This document shows, piece by piece, positions 44,735 through 54,251 of a DNA stretch of 64,000 bases. How positions within the stretch are numbered: position 1 is the stretch's first letter; the number at the start of each line of letters is the position of its first letter. The stretch is taken from positions 145,425,425 through 145,489,424 of the forward strand of contig NC_084483.1 in NCBI RefSeq assembly GCF_030035675.1, read 5' to 3'. This stretch comes from Rhineura floridana. Its lineage: Eukaryota; Chordata; Lepidosauria; Squamata; Rhineuridae. Under the pieces are notes generated by a model, which made no database searches, had not been told where the DNA came from, and saw only the letters and a program-made list of their open reading frames with translations. The position numbers and the translations under genes are program-made.

Positions 44735-46069
44735 GGCCTATGGCCATACTACCCTGAACTACCCTGAACACACCCTATCTCGTCTGATCTCGGAAGCTAA
44801 ACAGGGTCAGGCCTGGTTAGTACTTGGATAGGAGACCACCTGGGAATACCGGGTGCCGTAGTCTTAGAGGAAGGCAATGGTAAACCACCTCTGAGTACCT
44901 CTTACCCTGAAAACCCTATGTTGTTGTTGTTATGTGCCTTCAAGTCGATTACGACTTATGGAGACCCTATGAATCAGTGACCTTCAAGAGCATCTGTCAT
45001 GAACCACCCTGTTCAGGTCTTGTAAGTTCAGGTCTGTGGCTTCCTTTATGGAATCAATTCATCTCTTGTTTGGCCTTCTTCTTTTTCTACTCCCTTCTGT
45101 TTTTACCAGCATTCTTGTCTTTTCTAGTGAATCATGTCTTCTCATGTGTCCAAAGTATGATAACCTCAGTTTCATCACTTTAGCCTCTAGTGACAATTAT
45201 GGTTTAATTTGTTCTAACACCTAATTATTTGTCTTTTTTGCACAAAGCTCTCCTCCAACACCACATTTCAAATGAGTTGATTTTTCTCCTATCTGTTTTT
45301 TTCACTGTCCAACTTTCACATCCATACATAGAGACTGGGAATACCATGGACTGAATGATCCTGACTTTGGTGTTCAGTGATACATCTTTGCATTTGAGGA
45401 CCTTTTCTAGTTCTCTCATAGCTGTCCTCCCCAGTCCTAGCCTTCTTCTGATTTCTTGACTATTGTCTCCATTTTGGTTAATGTTGATACGTTCCATTTC
45501 TTGCTTGACGATCTCTAACTTTCCCTGGTTCATGCTTCTCACATTCCATATTGTGTGCATCATACAGCTCTGGACTATCCTTCCGGATCTGTGTGCATCA
45601 GCCTCTGGGCTTCCTTTAGGCTTTGACCCAGCTGCGTCATTAGTCACAGCGCTACTCGTACTTGTCCTTTGTTCTTCCCCAGTAACTCGATGAGTGCCAT
45701 CTGACCTGGGGGTCTCATCTTCCAGCACTATCTCATGTTGCATTTTGGATACTTTGTTCATAGGGTTTTCGTGGTAAGAGATACTCAGGGGTGGTTTATC
45801 ATTGTCTTCCTCTGAGTTTGGATGCATCTTAGTCTGGTATCTCAGCTTTGACCATTCTGCCTTGGGTGCCCCTGCTAGGAGTCTAGCCTCTTGGTCTAGA
45901 CTCCTGACAGCATTGCTCTTAGCTTCTTCAGCACTCTCAACCCCCCCTCACCATGTTAAGGTGTGCATCCAAAAGGGGGGAGAACCCTATGAATATATCC
46001 AAAAAAGATTCATAGTGTTGCCATAGGTCGTAATCGACTTGAACGCATATAACAACAACAACAACAACA
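44735..46069 (+). repeat. 5S-rRNA-headed SINE, split by a BovB insertion
   Basis: The head (44735-44862) is clearly 5S rRNA-derived, with the internal promoter region intact enough to recognise ('tcgtctgatctcggaagcta', 'ttggataggagaccacctgg', 'gaataccgggtgccgtag'). The body continues 'agaggaaggcaatggtaaac' to 'gaaaaccctatg' at 44920. It resumes after the BovB at 45983 and ends 'gtaatcgacttgaacgcata' with AAC repeats (46051-46069), a BovB-type tail. A 12-bp duplication 'atgctgatgata' flanks the whole unit (44723-44734, 46070-46081). Such a SINE would be transcribed by RNA polymerase III and moved by BovB. Confidence 0.85.
44921..45982 (-). mobile_element. BovB (RTE) LINE with large internal deletion
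   Basis: The minus-strand frame 45827-45225 (about 200 codons) starts with BovB N-terminal sequence ('GRIVQSCMMHTIWNVRSMNQ', the start of the endonuclease domain). It jumps without a stop to the C-terminal region ('GDNSQEIRRRLGLGRTAMRE', 'MYGCESWTVKKTDRRKI', 'EMWCWRRAL'). The rest of the endonuclease and all of the reverse transcriptase are missing. The 3' end reads 'cttgaaggcacataacaaca' on the minus strand. The insertion is flanked by 'aaccctatg' (44912-44920 and 45983-45991). Since a duplication of this kind marks one insertion event, the element probably already lacked its middle when it inserted. Confidence 0.85.
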
Positions 46070-46321
46070 ATGCTGATGATATTCAAACTCTGTCATGCCT
46101 TTTGAACTAATCCTGAAGATGCAATGGAAGTTCAGTGTCTGAAGTGAGTGATGGACTGGACGAAGGGGAAAAGCCTGTCATTTAATGCAGATAAGATAGA
46201 AGTATAGTTGGTTTGGAATCTATCCAATCTTTGAATTGGTATTGCTATGGTCTTATCGAGCAAGAGGACATCAAAATGCTCCATCACAAGTTTCAAAACA
46301 GAGTTCCTAACAAGTACGTTA

Positions 46322-46715
46322 ACAGCTGGTATAGCACAGTGGGGAGGAGAGCCTGGCTGGGAGTCCAGAGTCTGTGAGTTGAAATCACCGCTCGTGTCTC
46401 CTGGGTGTCAAGGGCCAGCTAAAGATCACCCCCACAGTGAGTGGCTCAGGGGTTACGTGCTCTGCCACCTGTGCAGCTGTGGGCAAGCTGCATAGTCCCA
46501 AGGAGCCCAGTTGCCCCCCAGCTGGCAGTTGCAGACAGGGAAGGGGCTGGCTTGTGCAGCTGTGGCAAGCTGAGCAGGCCCTAGCCAGCTGGGAAGGACT
46601 AGCCACAGAGGGAGGCAATGGGAAGCCTCCTCTGAATACTGCTTACCATGAAAACCCTATTCATGGGGTCACCATAAGTCGGGATCAACTTGAAGGCAGT
46701 CCATTTCCATTTCCC
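46322..46715 (+). repeat. Long tRNA-headed SINE variant with BovB-type tail
   Basis: The unit is flanked by the 13-bp duplication 'aacaagtacgtta' (46309-46321, 46716-46728). An A box ('tagcacagtgg', 46332-46342) and a B-box-like 'gagttgaaatc' (46376-46386) are spaced 44 bp apart. A GC-rich middle of roughly 200 bp, absent from the other SINEs here, carries two copies of a 'gtgcagctgtgg(g)caagctg' phrase (46471 and 46551). The end is the shared body and tail ('gcttaccatgaaaaccctat', 'gatcaacttgaaggcagtcc'). At 394 bp it is well above the roughly 230 bp of the ordinary copy at 52919. Confidence 0.8.
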
Positions 46716-46845
46716 AACAAGTACGTTAGTGAGGTAAGTTTTCAGATACAGCAGATCTATTAGGACTCTTCTTACATTCTCAGCTCATCTTGAAAATGGT
46801 CATTTGGCACCCTTCCATACAAGTCTGTGATCTACAGACTTGGTT

Positions 46846-49800
46846 AGGGCTTATCCACATGGGAGCATTACTTTGTTCTAAAGATGCTGTTTTTACCTTC
46901 ATTTTCTATTTGCACCGAGGCTCAATGCCAGCGGCAAACACGGTGTTTTCTATTCACACTGAGGGGAAGGATCCATCACACAGTTTCCTAATGACCACAC
47001 CCTCTAATTTAACATTTGCACTCCCTCTGGCTACCTGGCAACCGAGCATGCTCAGTTTGTTCTACCAGTTAGTTTCATTTAAAAAAACAACCACCTGGAA
47101 GTGCGATTATTTGTATTTTCACTGGTATAATACAGCTGAAATACAAATCTTTGTTTAAGCAGTGCTTTGCTTCTGAGCACAAGTTAGGGAGAAAAGAAAA
47201 ATAAGGCACCATTTGCAGCAACATAAAAAAAACTCGCAAAGCACGGGACAGCAGATGTTTGTCAGCCCACAGGAAATGAACTGAAAGAGGGGAGGAGGAA
47301 GGAGTGGGTGTGGAGAGGGGAACAATTGACACACCCATCAGAGCACAGCGTCTGCAAGCACTACAAATACGGAGTGAAGATCTTTTTTCCTTCCCTTTTC
47401 GTATTATCAGAGGATTGGATTAGTACGGATTTAGAGGGTGTTGCACACCACCCCAATCTCTGAGCGGTGAGAGATATCCAGGGGTCCCTGTGCTTATCAG
47501 GGTTTGGTTTCCTTGGAAAGAAGGTCAGTGGAGTCTGTGGTGTCTTTAGGAAATATGGTTTATTTATTTACACACATTCCAAACTGAGTTTAAGATGCAT
47601 CAGCAATCCCTCATCAGGCATATAGGAGGCACCCTAAAGCCATGGTGTAGGGAGCCAGCCTCTCTGTATGTCTCCAGTTTCCAGCCTTTCCTCAGACTCA
47701 ACTTAAAACACAAGCTTCTCTTTTGGCCCCCGGAGGGGGGGGGCTCTCCTGAAGAGTTTTAATAACAATAGGATCTACCTGGCCCATTCACCAGTTAATG
47801 GGCACTTGCAGACACATTAGCCCATCTGGCCACTCTATTGGGCTAACAAAGGAGACTCATCTGACCAGTGGACCAAGTTTCTCTGCTGCAGAGCCCACCT
47901 CCAGGTGCAGGGTTCCAAATCAGAGACTGGGACTCATAGAAATCATCTATCTCAACCCCCAAACTCATAACACTACCCCCTTCCCTGACAAAGATCTGTC
48001 TCAGACCTGCAAACAAACAACAGAATAGCAGCTTTTCCTACAAAGAAATAACAGATACAGGTTAGTAAGACACTGAAATATACATCATCAAAACCATAGT
48101 CATAGTACAGTCGCATTTCCACACAAAAACAGTCCATCCCTTTACAGCAAGTTTTCAATTACCTGCTCTCTCTTCAGGGTTCCTCTTCTTTCTTGGAGCT
48201 CCCAGTCACAGTTCTGCATCCAAATCACTTATCCAGTCCTTGTACTTGGCAGTGCCCAAGACAGTGAGTTCCTGACATGTTTAAACCAGATTACAGCCTC
48301 AGTACTGGAGCTACTTTGTCCTACCTTGTGCCACCGCAGCACAGCAGCCCTTAAACACACACACATTTTCCTCTTGTTCCCCCAAACAGTTGCACACACA
48401 TAAAATCTAACAGGCATAGAATAGTAAATCTTAAACATTAAAGCCTTCCTGCAAAAATCTATCAGCATAATTCCTAAAAAAATCATTTAAACAGTTCATA
48501 TCCCCAGAAGATTGCAGAAAGCACAAATCAAAAGCATTTCAAAAGGCAATACTAAAGCCATCAGGAAGAATTCTTACAGCAAACCAGTACACAGTCCCAT
48601 AAGCACAACCCCCACCCCCAGACCATGCAGTTGCCCACATGGCCCTTTGTCTGGGGGTTTCATGGAGTTCCCAGTCCAAGCTGATCCCTGCTGCTGCCTG
48701 CAGGGTCTTGGGACACATCTCCAGGAACACATTTATTTTCTCATCAGCACACGGCAGACTGTAGCCATCTTCCTTCCACTTGCTGCCCTGGGGAAAGTAT
48801 TTAAGCCAGTCCACTTCATCTCCTGCCCCAAACTTCAAATAAAGTGCTGCCACAAGTCTTTATCTGGGGGTGTCTTCCTCAGGACTAGCTGGCCTAGCTC
48901 ACACAGGTTGGCAGAAAGAAATCTTCTCTGTTCTCCCTCACCATCTCCAATGTGAATCGTGGGCCCAAACAGAGGCAGGTAGCCCTCCCAGTGTCTCTTG
49001 CCCTCCAAACTCACATGGTGCTGGGTATCTCTCATTGCTGGAATTTGCCCAGGGACTGCACCCATCATAGGAGCTGCATTCCACCCTATAAGACCATTAT
49101 GGGGCACCCAAGGGGCAAAGTCACTTTTATTTTATTTCACCCATCTCTCCAGGTGCTGGGAGCTCTTCTTGGACTTGCACTCCCACCTCAGGCTTCTCCT
49201 CCTGCACTTTTTCTTGCACTGCCATTTCTCCAGATGCTGGCAGTTCCTCTCGCATGCATGCCTCCAACTTTTCCTCCTGCACTTTCTCTTCCACAGCTGG
49301 TACACATGGGGTGAAGAAATCTATCAACAGCTGCTCTTCTCCAGCCTGTAGTCCACCTTTCTCCAAAGCCTTGTCTTCCTCCTGCATTACTTCTTTAACA
49401 GCAGGCACTCATGGAGCAGAGAAATCTATCAGCAGCATCTCCAGCCTCTACCCCACTTTCTTCTGAGGCATCTTCCTCTTCATTTGCCAGCCTGTTCTCC
49501 TTCAGTTCTTGGGGCTTTACTTCCAGCTTTCTGGTGTCCTCCCTCCTGGCAGGCTCCTGGACAATCAAGGCCTCCTCTCCCTCCTCTACTACTGACTGCA
49601 ACTCCTTACAGTCCAAGCCCTCTAGCTGCCCATCCACTTTCTGGATCTCTTTAGCCACTCCAGTCTGGGTGCTCTGCAGCTGGACTCCTGAGTCACTCTC
49701 AATCCCTTGTAGCGGCTGATCAGGCATGGCTCTTACTTCCTCACATGGGGTCTCCTTTTTCTCTCCAAAAAGACTTCCAGAAATCTCCCCCATTCGTTGC

Positions 49801-50664
49801 TAGTGCTTCTGGTGCTCTTCTTGCCTTTGCTGCTGGTCCTCCTGGTGCTTTTGTTGTCTTTGCTGCTGGAATATCAATTTTATCTGTTCCAGGAGGGTTG
49901 CTGTTTCTCCCTCCATTTTGACTCAGGCACACCTTGCTCCCAATGCTTCTTCCAGGAAATTCAGTCCCACTTCAACCACCAGTGTTGCACGCCATCCCAA
50001 TCTCCGAGCAGCGAGAGATCTCCAGGGGTCCCTGCACTTGCCCAGGGTTTGGTTTCCTCGGAAAGAAAGTCAGCAGAGTCTGTGGTATCTTTATGAAATA
50101 CTTTTTGTTTATTTACACACATTCCAACCTGAGCTTAAGATGGAGGGGTTCAGAGCATCAGCAATCCCATAGATCTTCTTTTCCCACCAGGCTTACAGGA
50201 GACACCCTAAAGCCATGGTGCAGGGAGCCAATCTCTCTGTATGTCTCTAGTTCCCAGCCTTTCCTCAGACTCAACTTAAAACACAAACCTCTCTTTTGGC
50301 CCCTGGGGGGGGATCTCTCCTGAAGAGTTTCTATAACAACAGGATCTCCCTGGCCCATTTGCCAGTTAATGGGCACTCGATACACCCATTAGCCCACCTA
50401 CTCACTCTATTAGATTAACAAAAGAGACTCATCTGACCAGCGGAGCAGGTTTCTCAGCTGCAGAGCCCACTTTGAGATGCAGAATTCCAAATTAGAGGCT
50501 GGAAGGGGACTCATAGAAACCACCTGTCTCAACCCCCAAACCCGTAACACGGGGAAAACTGCACAATAGCTTCTGTTTGCCAGTAATGTCAGATGAACCA
50601 CACAAATTAAAAGGGGATGTGAGTAGCACCAAACACACACTAAATCACCATGTAGATGAGCCCT
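46846..50664. mobile_element. DNA transposon-like unit with an LTR element inside
   Basis: The left end 'agggcttatccacatgggag' (46846) and the right end, the reverse complement of 'agggctcatctacatggtga' (50664), form inverted terminal repeats. The unit of about 0.7 kb (excluding the insert) was split by the LTR element at 47439-50549. The right part with 'accacacaaattaaaagggg' looks like a repeat I associate with reptile genomes. Flanking target duplications are not convincing, so the superfamily is open. No transposase is seen. Confidence 0.55.
47439..50549 (-). mobile_element. Non-autonomous LTR retroelement (fossil)
   Basis: Two direct repeats, 47439-47972 (534 bp) and 49983-50549 (567 bp), both start 'tgttgcac' and end 'taaca' on the plus strand. 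Polarity is minus: a polyadenylation-like 'aataaac' and a purine tract before the 47-kb repeat ('gggaagggggtag' on the minus strand) make the left copy the 3' LTR. The 2.0-kb interior holds short open stretches, including a glutamate/glutamine-rich one (about 49932-49395) that could be the start of a gag. No reverse transcriptase or integrase motif is seen. The two LTRs differ at very roughly one in eight bases by eye, so the insertion is old. It looks broken, with several breaks, and the family is undetermined. Confidence 0.75.
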
Positions 50665-50939
50665 TAATCTGGGCAATTTAATGATAAGACCTGCTAGAGG
50701 CGAATTAGCCTCCTAGACTCATGTGGCCCACATTGCTATACCTTCCAACATTTCACAGATGAAAACAGACATACCAATTCTCATACTAAGGATAACTCTC
50801 TAAGGATCCCCCCACCACACAAACAAATTACACATTGCTGAAGGGCTGCTGTATTTATGCACTCTGCATTTCCTAATTTTCCACTTATTTAAAAAGCAAG
50901 AAGGTTTTGTTCTTTTGGATAAAGATGTACTTTAAAATG
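50665..50939. other. Anonymous DNA
   Basis: Nothing is recognised between the DNA transposon unit and the possible solo terminal repeat. Confidence 0.35.
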
Positions 50940-51650
50940 GCATTCCCGCCTTGCACGGGGGCGTGTTTGCCTCCACCCACTTTTTTCCGAATGATGACTC
51001 AGGCTTGTTCCTGAAGGGTGGGGGGGAATCATGTGGGGGCTGAGTGGCCTATCCTGAGGGGGGATGAGTGAGCTTAAAAGCCAGCTCCTCCCTCAAACTT
51101 GCCTCTTTGCCTTGCAGCACCCTCCCTTCCTTCCTTGTCAGTATGGGCTTTGCTAGTCACCATGTGGGGCTGAATAGGAATTATTTTGGGAGGATTCTGA
51201 TTTCAGGCTCCCTTTTGTTTTGCCTACTCCATACTGCTTGGTTTAATTCAATTGGCTTTCAGAAGTGTGTGGTTAGCTTGTATGGACTGGCTAGAATTCA
51301 GGCAGGTGAAGAAGGTGGGTTAAATAGCTGGATACTGAGGAATTCTTGGGTTACGGGCATCCTCTAGGGAACTGCCAGTGCTTCGTGCCTGGTGGGGATC
51401 TGGGGGGTTTCCTTGTGGGCCTAATTTGCACATCAAGGTGAACTCCAGTACGGCGGTGCAAAGTTGCGCAGGTTGGACGCACACCCTTGGTCATACTAGC
51501 AAGGAGTGACAAGTTCATGCCCATCCTTTGCTGGGGAGCCACAGCCCGTGGCTTACTGACATGCCCAGGGAACTAGAGGGAAATCTCCCTACCAGATGCT
51601 CAAATAAAGTTCAATTTGGTTGATTCCGTTTAATTGGTTGAAAGTTTGAA
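50940..51650 (+). repeat. Possible solo terminal repeat of a retroelement
   Basis: The stretch has a promoter-like layout: a GC-rich start, a TATA-like 'agcttaaaagccagc' at 51071-51085, and 'ttgccttgcagcaccctc' resembling a 3' splice site. It ends near a polyadenylation-like 'tcaaataaagttcaatttgg' (51600). No coding part or target duplication is identified. It could instead be an unrelated single-copy region. Confidence 0.3.
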
Positions 51651-52907
51651 AAAGTTGTTATATTTTTAATAAATATAACATTATTCCAAGTTGATGTCAT
51701 GAGCCTTCTTTTGAGTGTGGTGGCAAACATTGATGTTCTGCAATCAACAGATACCAACAGATAAGATAATGCAGAACATGAAATTAAAGGCTGTATATCA
51801 TCTCATGGTGCCTTAGCCAATGGTCCATTTACACAGATGTGCACTAGAGACAAGATGAAACTAGTACCCACTCACTTAACTTCTAGAGACCCTGCAAAGG
51901 GAAGGGACTTTAAACTGAAAAATAACAATAGCAACCAAAATTCATAGCATTTTAGCAAGGAACGGAGTCTCCATAGCAGATAAAATTAGATCTGGGGTTT
52001 CAAACTGTTTTGATGTTCCCACAACACAATACAAACCATTCTAAATATCCAATCATTATAGAATGATATATCTCTATCCATCCATCCATCCAAGTGTTTC
52101 TACAGTTTTTCATTAAAACTAGCATTGTCAATTTAAGATTTCTAAGTGATTATCTGGCTTTTAACTGATTGCATTTAAATCAATTTCTAATTTAACCTCA
52201 ATATAGTTTTTAAATACTGAAGGATGTATTAAGATAAAGTATTATTTAATTAAAAATGCCACCCATTGTTAAAAGGAAAGGCCATCTTTAATATTTTCTT
52301 TTTCAGTCCCAATTACGGTAACACACCAGAACCAAAATAGCCTCAAAAATAAACAGATGGCCTGGAACGCTCACAATCCCACTGATTAAAAAAAAAAGGC
52401 AGTTAATTAATCTACCATTTAAACCAATTAAAGCTTTCAGCCCTAATTAAAGCATTGTTAAAATTCAGATCTGGTATAAAGAACTTGAAGCAGAAGACAG
52501 TTGGCAGCAGGTAGCAGAGAAAATAGGAAGGAGAAAAAAATCCTAACCAATATCTGTGGAAGTAGAAAAGCCATTTTTGCACGAAGAAAGTGTCACTCTT
52601 TAACAGTTGAATGACAGCCCAGACCAAGGACTGAGCTCAGAGGATGACAGAAGTCCAGATGGTGGGCTATGATCCAGAAGTTCAGGACATTAGCTTGCAT
52701 AACAAGGTGGTTGCAAGGTGAGAGCCAGGGATGTGCTTGCTAAGTAATAGGATCAGATGGAACTTGAGAATGATAATGAGGGCTGATCCATCTACAGATC
52801 AGACAAAACAATGGGAATGTTTCTGTGTTGTGATGTGTCCTTGTAAGATTTAGTGACACCAAACACACCTTGTGTCTAAGGCTTCATCAGTTCTATTCAC
52901 TGAAGTC
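51651..52907. other. Anonymous DNA with a CCAT microsatellite
   Basis: A short ccat run is at 52076-52093. No gene is seen. Confidence 0.35.
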
Positions 52908-52918
52908 CTACTCAGCAT

Positions 52919-53146
52919 GAAAAATGGAAATGGACTGCCTTCAAGTCAATTCTGACTTATGGGACCCTATGAATAGGGTTTTCATGGTAAGTGGAAATGG
53001 TGGTTTACCATTGCCTCCCTCTGAGGCTGAGAGGCAGTGACTGGCCTAAGGTCACCCAGTGAGCGTCATGGCTATGTGGGGATTCAAACCCTGGTCTCCC
53101 AGGTCATAGTCCAACTCCTTAACTACTACACCACACTGGCTCTCAT
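52919..53146 (-). repeat. Sauria-type SINE, complete, with target duplication
   Basis: This is a full-length copy on the minus strand, flanked by 'ctactcagcat' (52908-52918 and 53147-53157). The head contains an A box ('tggtgtagtag', minus strand) and a B-box-like 'gggtttgaatcc'. Next come 'gggtgaccttaggccagtca', the shared body and the BovB-type tail ending in 'ggcagtccatttccattt'. It sits beside the foldback family copy at 53158. It should be transcribed by RNA polymerase III when active. Confidence 0.9.
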
Positions 53147-53157
53147 CTACTCAGCAT

Positions 53158-53245
53158 AGACTCATTGAAATTAATGAACCTAAGTTAGTCATGTCCATTA
53201 ACTTCAATGGGACTACTCTGAGTACAACTAGCATTAAATACTACC
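53158..53245. repeat. Foldback family fragment
   Basis: 'cattaacttcaatgggacta' and 'ctctgagtacaactagc' match the central part of the short palindromic family (see 28598). Confidence 0.45.
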
Positions 53246-53269
53246 TTATATATTTAAAGCAGTATCATA

Positions 53270-53570
53270 TCAGTTTAAACAGTCATGGCTTTCCCCAAAG
53301 AATCCTGAGAACTGTAGCTTCTTAAAGGTGCTGAGAGGACTTAGGACACCCCTACTCCCCTCACAGAGCTACAATTCCTTCTGGGAGGAAGGCTGGATAT
53401 AAATAAAATGAATAAATAAATACCCAGAGTTCTTTGAGGAGATTGATTGTTAAACCACTCTGAGAACTATAACTCTATGAGGGGAATAACAGCCTCCAAT
53501 AACAACTCTCAGCGCCATGACTGTTTAAAGTGGTATAACACTGCTTTACGTGTATAGTGCAGATGTGTCC
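53270..53570. mobile_element. Foldback MITE relative with a LINE tail inserted
   Basis: 'aaacagtcatggctttcccc' at the left and 'agcgccatgactgtttaaag' at the right pair with each other. The inner 'aaagaatcctgagaactgta' matches the MITE at 22128. The phrase 'ggaggaaggctggatataaa' with AAATGAATAAATAAA (about 53378-53421) in the middle is an L2/CR1-type 3' tail that inserted into it. Confidence 0.6.
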
Positions 53571-53599
53571 TTAGATATGTGCGTCACCTTCATGCCAGT

Positions 53600-53931
53600 A
53601 TCCTTTTAGATTTGGTGAAGTGCAGTGTTCACTGGAGGTACACATCATGTGCTTTCGCACTGGTGGTCCCATTGCTCTGGAATGACTTCCCCTCTGAAGT
53701 TCATCTCCTATGACACTGCTGTCATTTTGTTATTCGGTGAAGACATACCTCTTTGCTCAGGACTTTTGGGAATGGTAATGTACATAGGACTGGATTTTTA
53801 TTGCTTCTGCTATCATATTTGTAGGGAATTTATGTCGGCCTGTTTCAATGTTAATGTTTAACTTTGATTTTATTTTTATTAATTTCTGCCCTAGGGCTAT
53901 CAGGTGCAGGGTAGATTCTAAACATGGTAAA
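53600..53931 (+). repeat. Old L2-type LINE 3' end
   Basis: 'ctggtggtcccattgctctg' and 'gaatgacttcccctctgaag' correspond to the VVAPELWN-LPEEV block of L2. 'cggtgaagacatacctcttt' corresponds to the RRQVKTFLF block. The frame is broken and the 3' UTR runs into the LTR that starts at 53932. Confidence 0.6.
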
Positions 53932-54251
53932 TGTCGTGGAATTTACGACTAGGTTCTTTTTGGAGGAGACTCAGTAACAAAACCAAAGCCTGTTTTAAGG
54001 TTATTTATTCAGCAAAGCACTTTACTGCAACAAATAACATAACTCGACTAAAAAATGGCGGTTGGGTACAGAAATATATGCACCCCTACATTCGTCATAG
54101 CCATAGCAACGGTCTCATCCAATTTTTCTATGCTACTGTGATGCTCTGCCCCCATACTAGCTACCCTTCTCTATGCATTCCTGCGATATCAGTTCCTTGG
54201 CACATGTTCAGTCTACTACAGCAGTTCCATTCACTATTGTCTATGTGACTC
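53932..54251 (-). mobile_element. 3' LTR of the class I ERV (fossil)
   Basis: About 320 bp, minus strand, aligned with the solo LTR at 22909-23213: the 'ggaactgatatcgcaggaat' region, the TATA-like 'gcatatatttc', 'aataaataaccttaaaacag' as the polyadenylation region, and the end 'ccacgaca'. It lies directly after the env region, as a 3' LTR should. Confidence 0.75.

Larger units (their letters stand above)
44480..46800 (+). mobile_element. Old L2-type LINE split by nested insertions
   Basis: Decayed L2 sense sequence is visible before 44734: 'VAFDIIKLGVLLG', matching the AFDTIDHGILLG block, and 'SFILFSIYVKVLG', matching the LSPMLFNIYMKPLG block. It resumes at 46070: 'MDWTKGKSLSFNADKIEV', matching the MDWMRANKLRLNPDKTEM block. 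The YADD region ('caatatgctgatgata') is exactly where a 5S-headed SINE landed, and its 12-bp target duplication repeats this motif. A second SINE sits at 46322-46715. The frame is broken in several places, so this copy is older than the open ones at 4.5, 8-10 and 37.5 kb. Confidence 0.75.

Noticed and set aside
44735-44862. A 5S rRNA gene
   Set aside because: The 5S-like sequence has changes, runs straight into a SINE body with a BovB-type tail and has a target duplication around it. It is the head of a SINE.
48952-49351. Plus-strand 117-120-codon frames at 49 kb
   Set aside because: Two overlapping frames with leucine/histidine/cysteine-rich low-complexity content, antisense to the interior of the LTR fossil.
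49797-50323. Leu/Ser-rich plus-strand frames
   Set aside because: They are antisense to the glutamate/glutamine-rich stretch and 5' LTR of the fossil LTR element.
47434-50554. A 5-bp target duplication around the LTR fossil (gaggg / cgggg)
   Set aside because: Only three of five positions match and the sequence is low-complexity, so I do not count it as support.
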